64,000 nucleotides of DNA from an uncultured Eubacteriales bacterium (GTDB lineage Bacteria; Bacillota; Clostridia; Peptostreptococcales; Anaerovoracaceae): contig CADABZ010000002.1 in assembly GCA_902786355.1 (NCBI GenBank), forward strand, positions 1 through 64,000. The letters are read 5' to 3'. Under the pieces are notes generated by a model. It ran no database searches. It was not told the DNA's origin and worked only from the letters and a program-made list of their open reading frames with translations. The number at the start of each line of letters is the position of its first letter. Position 1 is the first letter of the stretch. Shown here piece by piece: positions 9,079 to 15,802 of this stretch. A program made the position numbers and the translations under genes.

Positions 9079-10041
9079 TTATCTGAGTTTACCCAGATAG
9101 ACGTCTTCTTTGATGCGCATGATCGAATACAGCATATCGATAAAAGGCGCGTTCACTCCGTTCTTCTGAGCAAGTCTCTTGATATATCCTGCTATGAATT
9201 CATTCTCTGTCTGTCTCCTGTTCATGACGTCTTCGAGCATCGATGTCAGCTTCGACTCGCTGTAGTTCATGAAGTAGCTCATCGCCTCGGAGATGTCCGC
9301 CTCAGTGATCAGGACATCCTCTGTCGCAGCGACGAATTTGTATTCCTGCATGATGGTGCGGCAGATCTTCTGCGCTTCTTTGGAATTCCTGATCATGACA
9401 TAGTCAAGGTCCGTAAGTGCGGTGAGCGCGTTGCCTGCGACATTGATCATCAGCTTGCACCAGATAGCGTGTCTGATGTCATCTTCCAGCACACACGGTA
9501 CACCTGCCTCTCTGATGATCTCGTATACTGCCTTGGCGTAGCTTTTCATCCCGCGGTAGTTCTTGCCCAGATGATACACGCCCGGGTTCTGGTAGACTAT
9601 GTCGTTTCCGTATATCCTTGTATTCGGACCCTGCACGAAGCCCTCGAGAACGATGTTGTCCGGGAAATGCTCCCTGAGATAGTTGTAAGAAAACAGTCCG
9701 TTCTGAAGAGGCATGAGGATCGTATCTTCATCTATCATATCCGAGATCTGATCTGCTGTCTCATCTATGCTGTAGTTCTTGACACAGATGAAGAGCACGC
9801 CTATCTTCTCTCCGTTATATGTCTCCGGTGTGATAACATCCGGATCAAAAGCTCTGCCGTTGATATGCAGAAGTCCGCTGCTGAGTCTCTGTGCGTGTCT
9901 GCTGTCTGAAAGCAGCACAAAACGGTCCCCGTACTTTCTGTAGAGCATATCAGCGATCGGCGAGCCGGTGGCGCCGAGTCCGATCACGGCGATGCGTCCT
10001 TTTATCTCCATCTGTTCCCCTGCTGCGTTGTTGATGTCCAT
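9079..10041 (-). CDS. Ketopantoate reductase (PanE/ApbA) family oxidoreductase
   Basis: The protein has 320 residues. Near residues 17-30 IAVIGLGATGSPIA forms the N-terminal Rossmann dinucleotide-binding loop (GxGxxG with a following Ser). ICVKNY and the NG-containing LMPLQNGL stretch match the ApbA/PanE fold, followed by the helical C-terminal domain (ARG-less WCKLMINVAGN motif). PanE reduces 2-dehydropantoate with NADPH for coenzyme A synthesis. Many clostridial paralogues of this fold act on other 2-oxoacids, so the exact substrate is uncertain. Adjacent hydroxyacyl-CoA dehydratase genes would fit a 2-oxoacid to 2-hydroxyacid reductase (inference). The ATG at 10041 has GGGAG at 7 bases; the ATG at 10011 with GGGGA is a possible shorter start. 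A strong terminator follows. Confidence 0.75.
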   Translation of the reverse strand: MDINNAAGEQMEIKGRIAVIGLGATGSPIADMLYRKYGDRFVLLSDSRHAQRLSSGLLHINGRAFDPDVITPETYNGEKIGVLFICVKNYSIDETADQISDMIDEDTILMPLQNGLFSYNYLREHFPDNIVLEGFVQGPNTRIYGNDIVYQNPGVYHLGKNYRGMKSYAKAVYEIIREAGVPCVLEDDIRHAIWCKLMINVAGNALTALTDLDYVMIRNSKEAQKICRTIMQEYKFVAATEDVLITEADISEAMSYFMNYSESKLTSMLEDVMNRRQTENEFIAGYIKRLAQKNGVNAPFIDMLYSIMRIKEDVYLGKLR

Positions 10042-10057
10042 AGCATATCTCCCGGAT

Positions 10058-10110
10058 ACTGGTTTTCAAAAGCCGGTTGTAGAACCAGTCTTAAAGGAAT
10101 ATTATAATAA
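10058..10110. promoter_or_regulatory. Divergent control region between panE-like and His-rich genes
   Basis: The 103-base gap holds a 7-bp inverted repeat (ACTGGTT at 10058, AACCAGT at about 10087) next to the AT-rich run AATATTATAATAATTG, which offers TATAAT-like -10 hexamers on both strands. This could be an operator for both divergent genes. The -35 elements are weak, so the exact promoters are not fixed. Confidence 0.35.
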
Positions 10111-10144
10111 TTGCAATAAAAAATCCACCAGCGGAGGTATAGCA

Positions 10145-10468
10145 ATGTGCAGCAAAGAAGGAAACAACACTGCAGTCCATACGCTCACTCATGAGCACGA
10201 GCATGACGGACATACACACGTCCATACACATGCAGACGGCACTGTTCATTCACACAGTCATTCCCCTGCTTCTTCACCGGAGGAAGCTCTGGCTCTTCTC
10301 ACATATATGCTGAGCCACAATCGTCACCATGCAGAGGAGCTTCACGATCTCGCTCATTGCTTCGATGAAGTGAGTGCGGATCTGATCCACCAGGCTGTAG
10401 ATAAGCTCGGCGAGAGCAACGACCTCATAGAGGAAGCTCTGTCACTTATCAGGAATTCAGCAGTTTAA
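10145..10468 (+). CDS. His-rich small protein, probable metal (nickel/cobalt/zinc) binder
   Basis: A 107-residue cytosolic protein starting at the ATG at 10145 (GGAGG 7 bases upstream); the longer frame upstream overlaps the divergent gene and is rejected. Residues 12-40 hold eleven histidines in alternating HxH patterns (HEHEH, HTHVHTH, HSHSH). The remaining part is a helical, acidic stretch with a further HNRHHAEELHDLAH run and one cysteine. Such tails are known from nickel chaperones and stores (CooJ, HypB N-terminus, Hpn), but I recognise no named family, and the tail here is N-terminal. With CooC-like and CooT genes nearby a nickel role is attractive (inference); zinc or cobalt are equally allowed by the sequence. 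It is a single-gene transcript with its own terminator. Confidence 0.75.
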   Translation: MCSKEGNNTAVHTLTHEHEHDGHTHVHTHADGTVHSHSHSPASSPEEALALLTYMLSHNRHHAEELHDLAHCFDEVSADLIHQAVDKLGESNDLIEEALSLIRNSAV

Positions 10469-10483
10469 TAAGATTTCGTATGA

Positions 10484-10531
10484 CAAAAAAGATACGAGGG
10501 AGATCTTACTGATTCCCTCGCATCTTTTTTG
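10484..10531 (+). terminator. Rho-independent terminator after the His-rich gene
   Basis: A long stem: AAAAAAGAT, CGAGGGA, a 12-base loop, TCCCTCG, ATCTTTTTT. The arms carry A- and T-runs, so it can work on both strands. It begins 15 bases after the stop codon. Confidence 0.88.
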
Positions 10532-10598
10532 TGTTGTTTATTCTTGTTGACACCATGATAATAGAATGATCAGGCATTTCATTCAATAATCAACGAGG

Positions 10599-10633
10599 GC
10601 CCCGGATGTTGCAAAAGCAACAGTCAGAGGGGC
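10599..10633 (+). other. Nested hairpin in a 220-base gap without genes
   Basis: Between the terminators at 10531 and 10707 no reading frame is convincing. GCCCC (10599-10603) pairs with GGGGC (10629-10633) around an inner perfect GTTGC-AAAA-GCAAC hairpin. A TTGACA lies 50 bases upstream (about 10547) without a well-spaced -10. A small RNA remnant is possible but not supported further. Confidence 0.3.
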
Positions 10634-10683
10634 AAGTGTCGGTTATGATACAGAATTGATGCAATCTGACTACAAACAGAGCT

Positions 10684-10740
10684 GAAAAAACGCTGAAATC
10701 AGCCACGTAAAAAGCCCTGCGGCCGATGCCGCAGGGCTTG
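10684..10740 (-). terminator. Tandem terminators of dehydratase cassette 3
   Basis: On the minus strand AAGCCCTGCGGC-ATCG-GCCGCAGGGCTT is followed by TTTT, 22 bases past the stop codon at 10763: a strong intrinsic terminator (10707-10740). A second small stem, GCTGATTTCAGC followed by GTTTTTT, lies just beyond at 10684-10703 and may act as a backup. Confidence 0.85.
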
Positions 10741-10762
10741 TCTCTGAAAATCTGTCCGGTCT

Positions 10763-12367
10763 CTACCACATATTCTCATCCGGAATGTGCTCGATCGTCG
10801 GATCGATCGGCTCTTCGCGCATTACAGTTCTCATATACTGGCTGAATTCATCGCGGATCGCCTGTCTTGTATATACACGCGGGTCGCAGAGGTCGTGGCA
10901 TACCCATACCACATGGATGCCTCTTTCTCTGCCCTGCTCTTCGAACATTCCGTGCAGACCGTCAAGAGCTTTGCAGGACATGTGCTCCCACATCATGACC
11001 ATGTCCGCGTTCATCTTTTCGCAGAACTCCCAGAGCTCATCGACGAGGACCTTGTAGCCGCCGTGTGTACGGTTACGCATGATCATATTCTCGTTGAGCC
11101 ATGCCATATCATAGTATGCCTGCTCTCTGTTCTCAGGAGTATCCTCATCTGCGATCATACGTGTGTTGACCATCGAGAGCATGTCTGTCAGCGGAAGTAC
11201 TCCCCAGCAGTTGATCATCCAGTAGAGCATGTGGATGTTGTACTGCGGCTGAACACCCCAGATGATGCATCTGTGTCTGTATTCAGATCCCATCATGGTC
11301 TTCTTCTTGTATCCCTTATGGACAAGCTTCATGATCTTCTTGTCTATAGGAGGGAAGAGCTCGGATCTGCCGCAGTTGCCCATGTAGTTGGTATCATTGT
11401 AGAGAGAGAATACCGAGCCTACGAACTGCGGATAGTAAGTGCTGTTGATATCCAGCCATTCCATCCTGTTTCTCGTGGCATCATTGACTCTCTTCGCACA
11501 CTCGAAGTAGCGGGTCCAGTTCCACTTTTCGCCTGCGTGATCTTCGACGAATTTGATCGCAGCCTTGATATCCTCAGCAGCGTATTTCTGTACATCGTCT
11601 TCGCGGTGGCGCATAGGTGCAGCCAGCTGGAAGGTCGGGATGCCGTATTCCTGCTCGAGCCTGTGAGCAATTACGCCGTTGCCCATGAGTGAACCGTCAC
11701 ATGTGGTGTTGACCTGTACAGCACAGCATCCGAGGACAGCGAAGTCATCATCGATCGAGATCCCTGCTTCTGCTTCAGGCATCGGGCATACATCTCCAGG
11801 AAGGCCAAACTCCTGAGCGACATCAAGGTAGTGTGTCGTGGAGTACTGAGTCAGCAGGTTGGCAACGAACATCGTCGGCACTTCTCTTAGGATAGCCTTG
11901 GTCTCGTCAAAGCCCATCATGAAGGCTGTCATAGCATTCTCGTCTGTCAGGACGCAGTGGCGGGAGTACTCTTCGTCATTGCCTGTCCTGCGGTCGCCTC
12001 TGAAGATGTTGTCCATAGTCTTGGCTACATCGTAGATGACGAAATTCATAGCTGTATGTGTGATGCGAAGAGGCTCGTCACGAAGCCCCATCGTGAACTT
12101 GTCCATCATGTGCGGAACTGCAAGATAGTTGGCCATCCATCTGTAGCGGAACATAGCCTTGATATTCCTCGGCTTGGATATGAACCTTGCCAGGATCGAC
12201 ATAATATACAGCCATCTTGTGTAGTCATAAAAAGTATCCTTAACGCCTCTCCACTCGCGGCGTCTCATAACCTTGCTCTTGCCGTTGGTCGGATAGAGAT
12301 GTCCCAGCGTCTGCTCACCTTTCCTTCTCTTAGGGTTGGTGACTTTTTTGATCTTCTTGTATGCCAT
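10763..12367 (-). CDS. 2-hydroxyacyl-CoA dehydratase family, large (alpha) subunit, cassette 3
   Basis: The protein has 534 residues and a very basic N-terminus (MAYKKIKKVTNPKRRKGE). It shares REWRG near residue 36, GLPGDxCP near 188, CDGS, NCWG near 387 and MVMMxxxxxCK near 464 with the other two copies, but lacks the extra CHC and CPMC cysteines of cassette 2. The start overlaps the stop of the small-subunit gene (TAATG). The pair has its own promoter and terminators, so it forms an independent transcriptional unit. Family knowledge predicts a heterodimeric Fe-S enzyme needing an ATP-driven one-electron donor. No HgdC-type activator is visible in the window. Substrate unknown. Confidence 0.82.
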   Translation of the reverse strand: MAYKKIKKVTNPKRRKGEQTLGHLYPTNGKSKVMRRREWRGVKDTFYDYTRWLYIMSILARFISKPRNIKAMFRYRWMANYLAVPHMMDKFTMGLRDEPLRITHTAMNFVIYDVAKTMDNIFRGDRRTGNDEEYSRHCVLTDENAMTAFMMGFDETKAILREVPTMFVANLLTQYSTTHYLDVAQEFGLPGDVCPMPEAEAGISIDDDFAVLGCCAVQVNTTCDGSLMGNGVIAHRLEQEYGIPTFQLAAPMRHREDDVQKYAAEDIKAAIKFVEDHAGEKWNWTRYFECAKRVNDATRNRMEWLDINSTYYPQFVGSVFSLYNDTNYMGNCGRSELFPPIDKKIMKLVHKGYKKKTMMGSEYRHRCIIWGVQPQYNIHMLYWMINCWGVLPLTDMLSMVNTRMIADEDTPENREQAYYDMAWLNENMIMRNRTHGGYKVLVDELWEFCEKMNADMVMMWEHMSCKALDGLHGMFEEQGRERGIHVVWVCHDLCDPRVYTRQAIRDEFSQYMRTVMREEPIDPTIEHIPDENMW

Positions 12368-13569
12368 TACTTCTCACCTCCCTGCAGCTTCTTGATCTCA
12401 ATGCTCTCGACGAAAGCCTGAACTCTTGTACGCATCTGGCCGGCGCCAGAAGCAATGTTGTACGGCCTGTCTACCGAGAGGACTGGGAATCCGTAGTTCT
12501 CGCGGAGCATATGCGATCCGAGCATCCTTTCGTAAGCCCACGGATCGCAGAATTTTACCTGCTCATAGATGATGCCGTCGGCATTGTACTCTCTGGCAAT
12601 GTCATTGACGTATTTCTTGCGGCCGTAGACCTTATCCATATTCATCATACGCGGGCACTGTCCCCAGTATACATAGTGGCGACAGACCTGTGTGAGGATG
12701 TCCTCATCCGAATCCGGGTCGATCTCGATAGGTTCTCTTCCTGGGAATGAGCCGAAGCAGTATCTGTCGGCGCATACATATGTATCGCAGCCTTCTATAA
12801 GCTTGATGAATGCTACATCATCCACTTCTGATCCGACCACCATGACGCGGGCGCGCCACTTCTTGCCGTCAGGCTCTCTGTTTCTGACCTCTTCGAGCGT
12901 CTCTCTGAGTTTATCTATGATCAGATACTTAGGGGCGACATATGTCGCGAGGGTAAGTACTGCGAACTCATATCCTGTGATCCTCGGATCCTCTTCCTTG
13001 CGGAATTCACCGAGTTCTCTGATCAGGCGGCACACCTCGTTGTGCTCTTCTACTGCTTTGAGAATAGCCTCATCAGATACATCTATGCCGTATTTCTCCC
13101 TGAGCGGTGTGAGAATGTGGTTTTTGCACTGCAGCACAAGCAGCTCTACCCCGTTCTCATCTGCCTTGAGCGGAATCTCCATGAACTCATAGAAGAAGTT
13201 CTTCTTGCCCTCGTTCATGGTATTGAGGAGATACATATTCTCCGCTGCACGGTTCATCATGGTGCAGCCATCGGCCGCTATAAGGCAGTCGGCAAAATTG
13301 AAACCTCCCTCGATAGCTCTCTCCAGAAGCGCACGGCTCGTCTCGCACAGGAGATTGGTCATGTAGTACGTCGCAATATCCAGCGAACCGGAATTAGGCG
13401 CAAAAAGACGAACGGAAAAAGCATTCCCGAGATTCATCAGCGGTTCCGGCAGATTTTCGCATGTGAAAGCTGCACAGACACGGCCTTCTGATCTGGCCTG
13501 CTTTATCAGTTCGTTGTTGGCATTCTGGAGGAGTTCTTCAAAGTACAAAAGATACTTTAGATCTTTCAT
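12367..13569 (-). CDS. 2-hydroxyacyl-CoA dehydratase family, small (beta) subunit, cassette 3
   Basis: HgdB/FldC-type subunit of 400 residues. The ATG at 13569 has AGAGGTG upstream and gives the conserved start MKDLKYLLYFEELL; the upstream ATG at 13602 would add 11 unconserved residues. Cysteines at 37, 75 and 102 and the C-terminal VKFCDPW cysteine coincide with those of cassettes 1 and 2. The motif GYTCY of the other copies is here AFTCE, the main change near the first ligand. TRVQAFVES near the end is the family signature. First gene of a two-gene operon. Confidence 0.85.
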   Translation of the reverse strand: MKDLKYLLYFEELLQNANNELIKQARSEGRVCAAFTCENLPEPLMNLGNAFSVRLFAPNSGSLDIATYYMTNLLCETSRALLERAIEGGFNFADCLIAADGCTMMNRAAENMYLLNTMNEGKKNFFYEFMEIPLKADENGVELLVLQCKNHILTPLREKYGIDVSDEAILKAVEEHNEVCRLIRELGEFRKEEDPRITGYEFAVLTLATYVAPKYLIIDKLRETLEEVRNREPDGKKWRARVMVVGSEVDDVAFIKLIEGCDTYVCADRYCFGSFPGREPIEIDPDSDEDILTQVCRHYVYWGQCPRMMNMDKVYGRKKYVNDIAREYNADGIIYEQVKFCDPWAYERMLGSHMLRENYGFPVLSVDRPYNIASGAGQMRTRVQAFVESIEIKKLQGGEK

Positions 13570-13664
13570 GGAACACCTCTTTCTTCTTTTCCCTCTCCAC
13601 AATTACGGAAGTTACAAAGTCATCCCGATGCTCAGGCAGGGATCCTCTGATCTCCCTTGTTAAA

Positions 13665-13693
13665 AGTGTAACCTACATAAATTGTAATTTCAA
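13665..13693 (-). promoter_or_regulatory. Promoter of dehydratase cassette 3
   Basis: Minus-strand TTGAAA (13693-13688), 17 bases, then TACACT (13670-13665); 5/6 and 4/6 matches. The leader of about 90 bases includes an AGGGA/TCCCT hairpin (13637-13660) and ends at the ribosome binding site of the ATG at 13569. Confidence 0.5.
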
Positions 13694-13708
13694 GGATTGT
13701 ATACACAT

Positions 13709-13746
13709 TAAAAATCCGGACAATGACCTGTGATCATCATCCGGAT
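13709..13746 (-). terminator. Terminator after the aldo/keto reductase gene
   Basis: On the minus strand ATCCGGA (13746-13740) pairs with TCCGGAT (13720-13714) and is followed by TTTTTAATG. The loop itself can pair in part (ATGATGATCA). It ends the rho to aldo/keto reductase transcript just before the cassette 3 promoter. Confidence 0.7.
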
Positions 13747-13793
13747 CTCTGAAAGTTTTTATTTTTCAGCTCTTCTGCATGTTTTACCCTGGC

Positions 13794-14936
13794 CTATTTT
13801 CCGAGAAGTTCCGAGAATTTCTTCATGGTTCCCGGTATATCTATCTGCTGCGGGCAGACTTTCGCGCATTCGCCGCAACCAAGACATGCGGAAGGCTGTT
13901 TGTCAGCGTCTATGGCAGCAAGTGCCATCGGTGCTATGAAGCCTCCTTCACTGTATGCATGCTCATTATACAGAGCGAGCAGTCTCGGGATGTCGAGCTG
14001 CATCGGGCAGTGAGTGACACAGTACTTACAGGCCGTGCACGGAACAGTGCCGGCATTCTTTCCTGTTACGCTGTAGTGAGCAGCTGTCAGGAGTGCAGCT
14101 ATATCGTCATCACTGATATCATGCTTTTCGCTGAAGAATTCGATGTTCTGCTTCATCTGCTCAAGGTCAGACATTCCTGACAGTATCATTGTGACTCCAG
14201 GCACCGACTCGAGGAAAGCAAACGCCCAGTTTGCAGGTGTGAAATCAGGGTTGCTCTTAGCGAGGATCTTCTCAGCGCCAAGGCAGGATTTTGCAAGTTT
14301 TCCTCCTCTGAGGCCTTCCATTACCCAGATAGGCATGCCGAGGTTGTTGAGTTCTTCGACCTTGAGGCGTGCATCCTGGAACTCAAAGTCAAGATAGTTG
14401 AGCTGTATCTGGCAGAACTCCAGATCTCTCCAGTATTTCCTGATGAATCTGTGCATCGTTTCCTGTGTTCCGTGGCATGAGAAGCCCAGATGTCTGATCC
14501 TGCCTGCTTCTTTCTGCTTTACAAGATAATCGCGCACACCGATCTCATCGTCGAGATACTTGTCGATGTTGAGTTCGCATACGTTATGGAAGAGGTAGAA
14601 GTCGAAGTAGTCGACTCCGCACTTCCTCAGCTGTTCTTCAAAGATCTCTTCTATTTTGTCAAAATTCGAGAGATCGTATCCCGGGAATTTTGATGCCAGA
14701 TAGAAATCCTTGCGGTCATAGCGCGCAAGGGCCTTGCCGATAACAGTCTCGCTGTTGCCGTCGTGATAACCCCAGGCAGTGTCGAAATAGTTGATCCCAT
14801 GAGCCATTGCGTAGTCGACCATGCTGAAAACAGCCTCTTCATCCGGCCTGCTGTCATCTCCGTCGATCACAGGCAGTCTCATGCAGCCCATTCCGAGAGC
14901 GGACAGCTTCAGGTCTTTAAAATCGTTGTAATACAT
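13794..14936 (-). CDS. Aldo/keto reductase with C-terminal 2x[4Fe-4S] ferredoxin domain
   Basis: The protein has 380 residues. The N-terminal TIM barrel of the aldo/keto reductase superfamily (about 1-280) shows GMGCMRLP, FDTAWGYHDGNSE (catalytic Asp/Tyr region) and RHLGFSCHG. The C-terminal part (about 290-380) holds two CxxCxxCxxxCP motifs, CTACKYCVTHCP and CLGCGECAKVCP, for two 4Fe-4S clusters. This architecture is common in strict anaerobes, where the barrel may pass electrons between NAD(P)H or a carbonyl substrate and the clusters; the substrate is not known for this class. It is preceded by cooT (23-base gap) and followed by a terminator, the last gene of the operon that starts at or before rho. 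Confidence 0.9.
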   Translation of the reverse strand: MYYNDFKDLKLSALGMGCMRLPVIDGDDSRPDEEAVFSMVDYAMAHGINYFDTAWGYHDGNSETVIGKALARYDRKDFYLASKFPGYDLSNFDKIEEIFEEQLRKCGVDYFDFYLFHNVCELNIDKYLDDEIGVRDYLVKQKEAGRIRHLGFSCHGTQETMHRFIRKYWRDLEFCQIQLNYLDFEFQDARLKVEELNNLGMPIWVMEGLRGGKLAKSCLGAEKILAKSNPDFTPANWAFAFLESVPGVTMILSGMSDLEQMKQNIEFFSEKHDISDDDIAALLTAAHYSVTGKNAGTVPCTACKYCVTHCPMQLDIPRLLALYNEHAYSEGGFIAPMALAAIDADKQPSACLGCGECAKVCPQQIDIPGTMKKFSELLGK

Positions 14937-14959
14937 AATCTCCCTCTTCTCTCTGTCTG

Positions 14960-15142
14960 CTATTTAACAATAATAAAATTTTCTGTCAGATCGATCTGCT
15001 CAAGGCTTCCGTCGAAAGTGGTGCGGATACCCATTATGTCAGTAAAAATGATTTTTCCGTCGGCGAATTTTATATCTGCGACGTTCTTCGCAAGAAGATT
15101 GCTGTCATCTACACTGTTTCTGTAAACATTTGAAAGGCACAT
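14960..15142 (-). CDS. cooT: CooT family nickel-binding protein
   Basis: A 60-residue protein, the full length of this family. It starts MCLSNVY; the second residue, Cys2, is the nickel ligand shown for Rhodospirillum rubrum CooT. The rest follows the family pattern of short strands: NVADIKFADGKIIFTDIMG, then a GxLEQIDLxENFIIV end resembling an Sm-like/SH3 barrel. In R. rubrum it acts with CooC and CooJ in nickel delivery to CO dehydrogenase. The gene stands between the acetyltransferase and the aldo/keto reductase, in the rho operon, not next to the CooC-like gene 11 kb away. Homologues also occur in organisms lacking CODH, so its nickel client is open. Confidence 0.85.
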   Translation of the reverse strand: MCLSNVYRNSVDDSNLLAKNVADIKFADGKIIFTDIMGIRTTFDGSLEQIDLTENFIIVK

Positions 15143-15155
15143 ATGTATCTCCTCC

Positions 15156-15776
15156 TTATCTTTTGATCTCGCTCCAATCTATCCTCTCAATCCGGAAGAA
15201 GCACTCACGATCCAGGCGGCTTATCTTCCGGATCACCCTGCATGGGTCCCCATATGCGACGACATTAGCCGGTATGTCTTTTGTCACTACGCTTCCCGCG
15301 CCAATGACGCTGTTTTCGCCTATAGTAACGCCCGGACACACCACTGTTCCGGCACCTATCCAGACATTGTCTCCTATCCGGATATCCTTGTTGAACTGCA
15401 GCAGTCTGTCTCTCCTGAGCTCCGGCAGTATAGGATGTCCAGGAGTGGCAAGTGTCACATTAGGTCCGAACTTGCACCAGTCGCCTATGTAAATCCTGCC
15501 GTCATCCACCAGCGTAAGGTTGTAGTTGGCATAGATATTTGAGCCGAGATAGACGTTATGTCCTCCCCAGTTCGCATTGACCGGGCCTTCGAGATAGTTG
15601 TTCTCGCCGCATGCCGCAAACATCTCGTGCATAAGCTGATTTCTTCTCGCTGTCTCCGAAGGCTTCAGATGGTTGAACTCCCACAGCTTATCTTTGTAAC
15701 TTAACTGTTCAGACATTATGTCTTCATCTGCCGGATCATAAAGCTTGCCGGCAAGCATTTTTTCTCTTTCGGTCAT
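15156..15776 (-). CDS. Maltose/galactoside O-acetyltransferase family protein
   Basis: A hexapeptide-repeat acetyltransferase of 206 residues. The N-terminal Mac region (EREKMLAGKLYDPADEDI) is typical of maltose and galactoside O-acetyltransferases. The left-handed beta-helix shows repeated [IV]-G-x-x motifs (NVYLGSNIYANYNLTLVDDG, IYIGDWCKFGPNVTLATPGH, IGDNVWIGAGTVVCPGVTIG, NSVIGAGSVVTKDI). The catalytic histidine is in TPGHP. It moves an acetyl group from acetyl-CoA to a sugar or similar hydroxyl in the cytosol as a trimer. Members have broad and often unknown substrates; the neighbours give no hint. Confidence 0.9.
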   Translation of the reverse strand: MTEREKMLAGKLYDPADEDIMSEQLSYKDKLWEFNHLKPSETARRNQLMHEMFAACGENNYLEGPVNANWGGHNVYLGSNIYANYNLTLVDDGRIYIGDWCKFGPNVTLATPGHPILPELRRDRLLQFNKDIRIGDNVWIGAGTVVCPGVTIGENSVIGAGSVVTKDIPANVVAYGDPCRVIRKISRLDRECFFRIERIDWSEIKR

Positions 15777-15802
15777 GGTCTGTTCCTCCGTTCATGCAGA
15801 GT

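Noticed and set aside
8929..9909. 326-codon plus-strand open frame
   Set aside because: It is antisense to the PanE-like gene (9079-10041), has low-complexity hydrophobic/Cys-His composition typical of shadow frames and no start signal.
10787..11692. 301-codon plus-strand open frame
   Set aside because: Antisense shadow of the cassette 3 large subunit.
13603..13664. Leader of cassette 3 as a T-box or other riboswitch
   Set aside because: No T-box AGGGTGGNACCGCG motif, no terminator/antiterminator pair; only one small hairpin.
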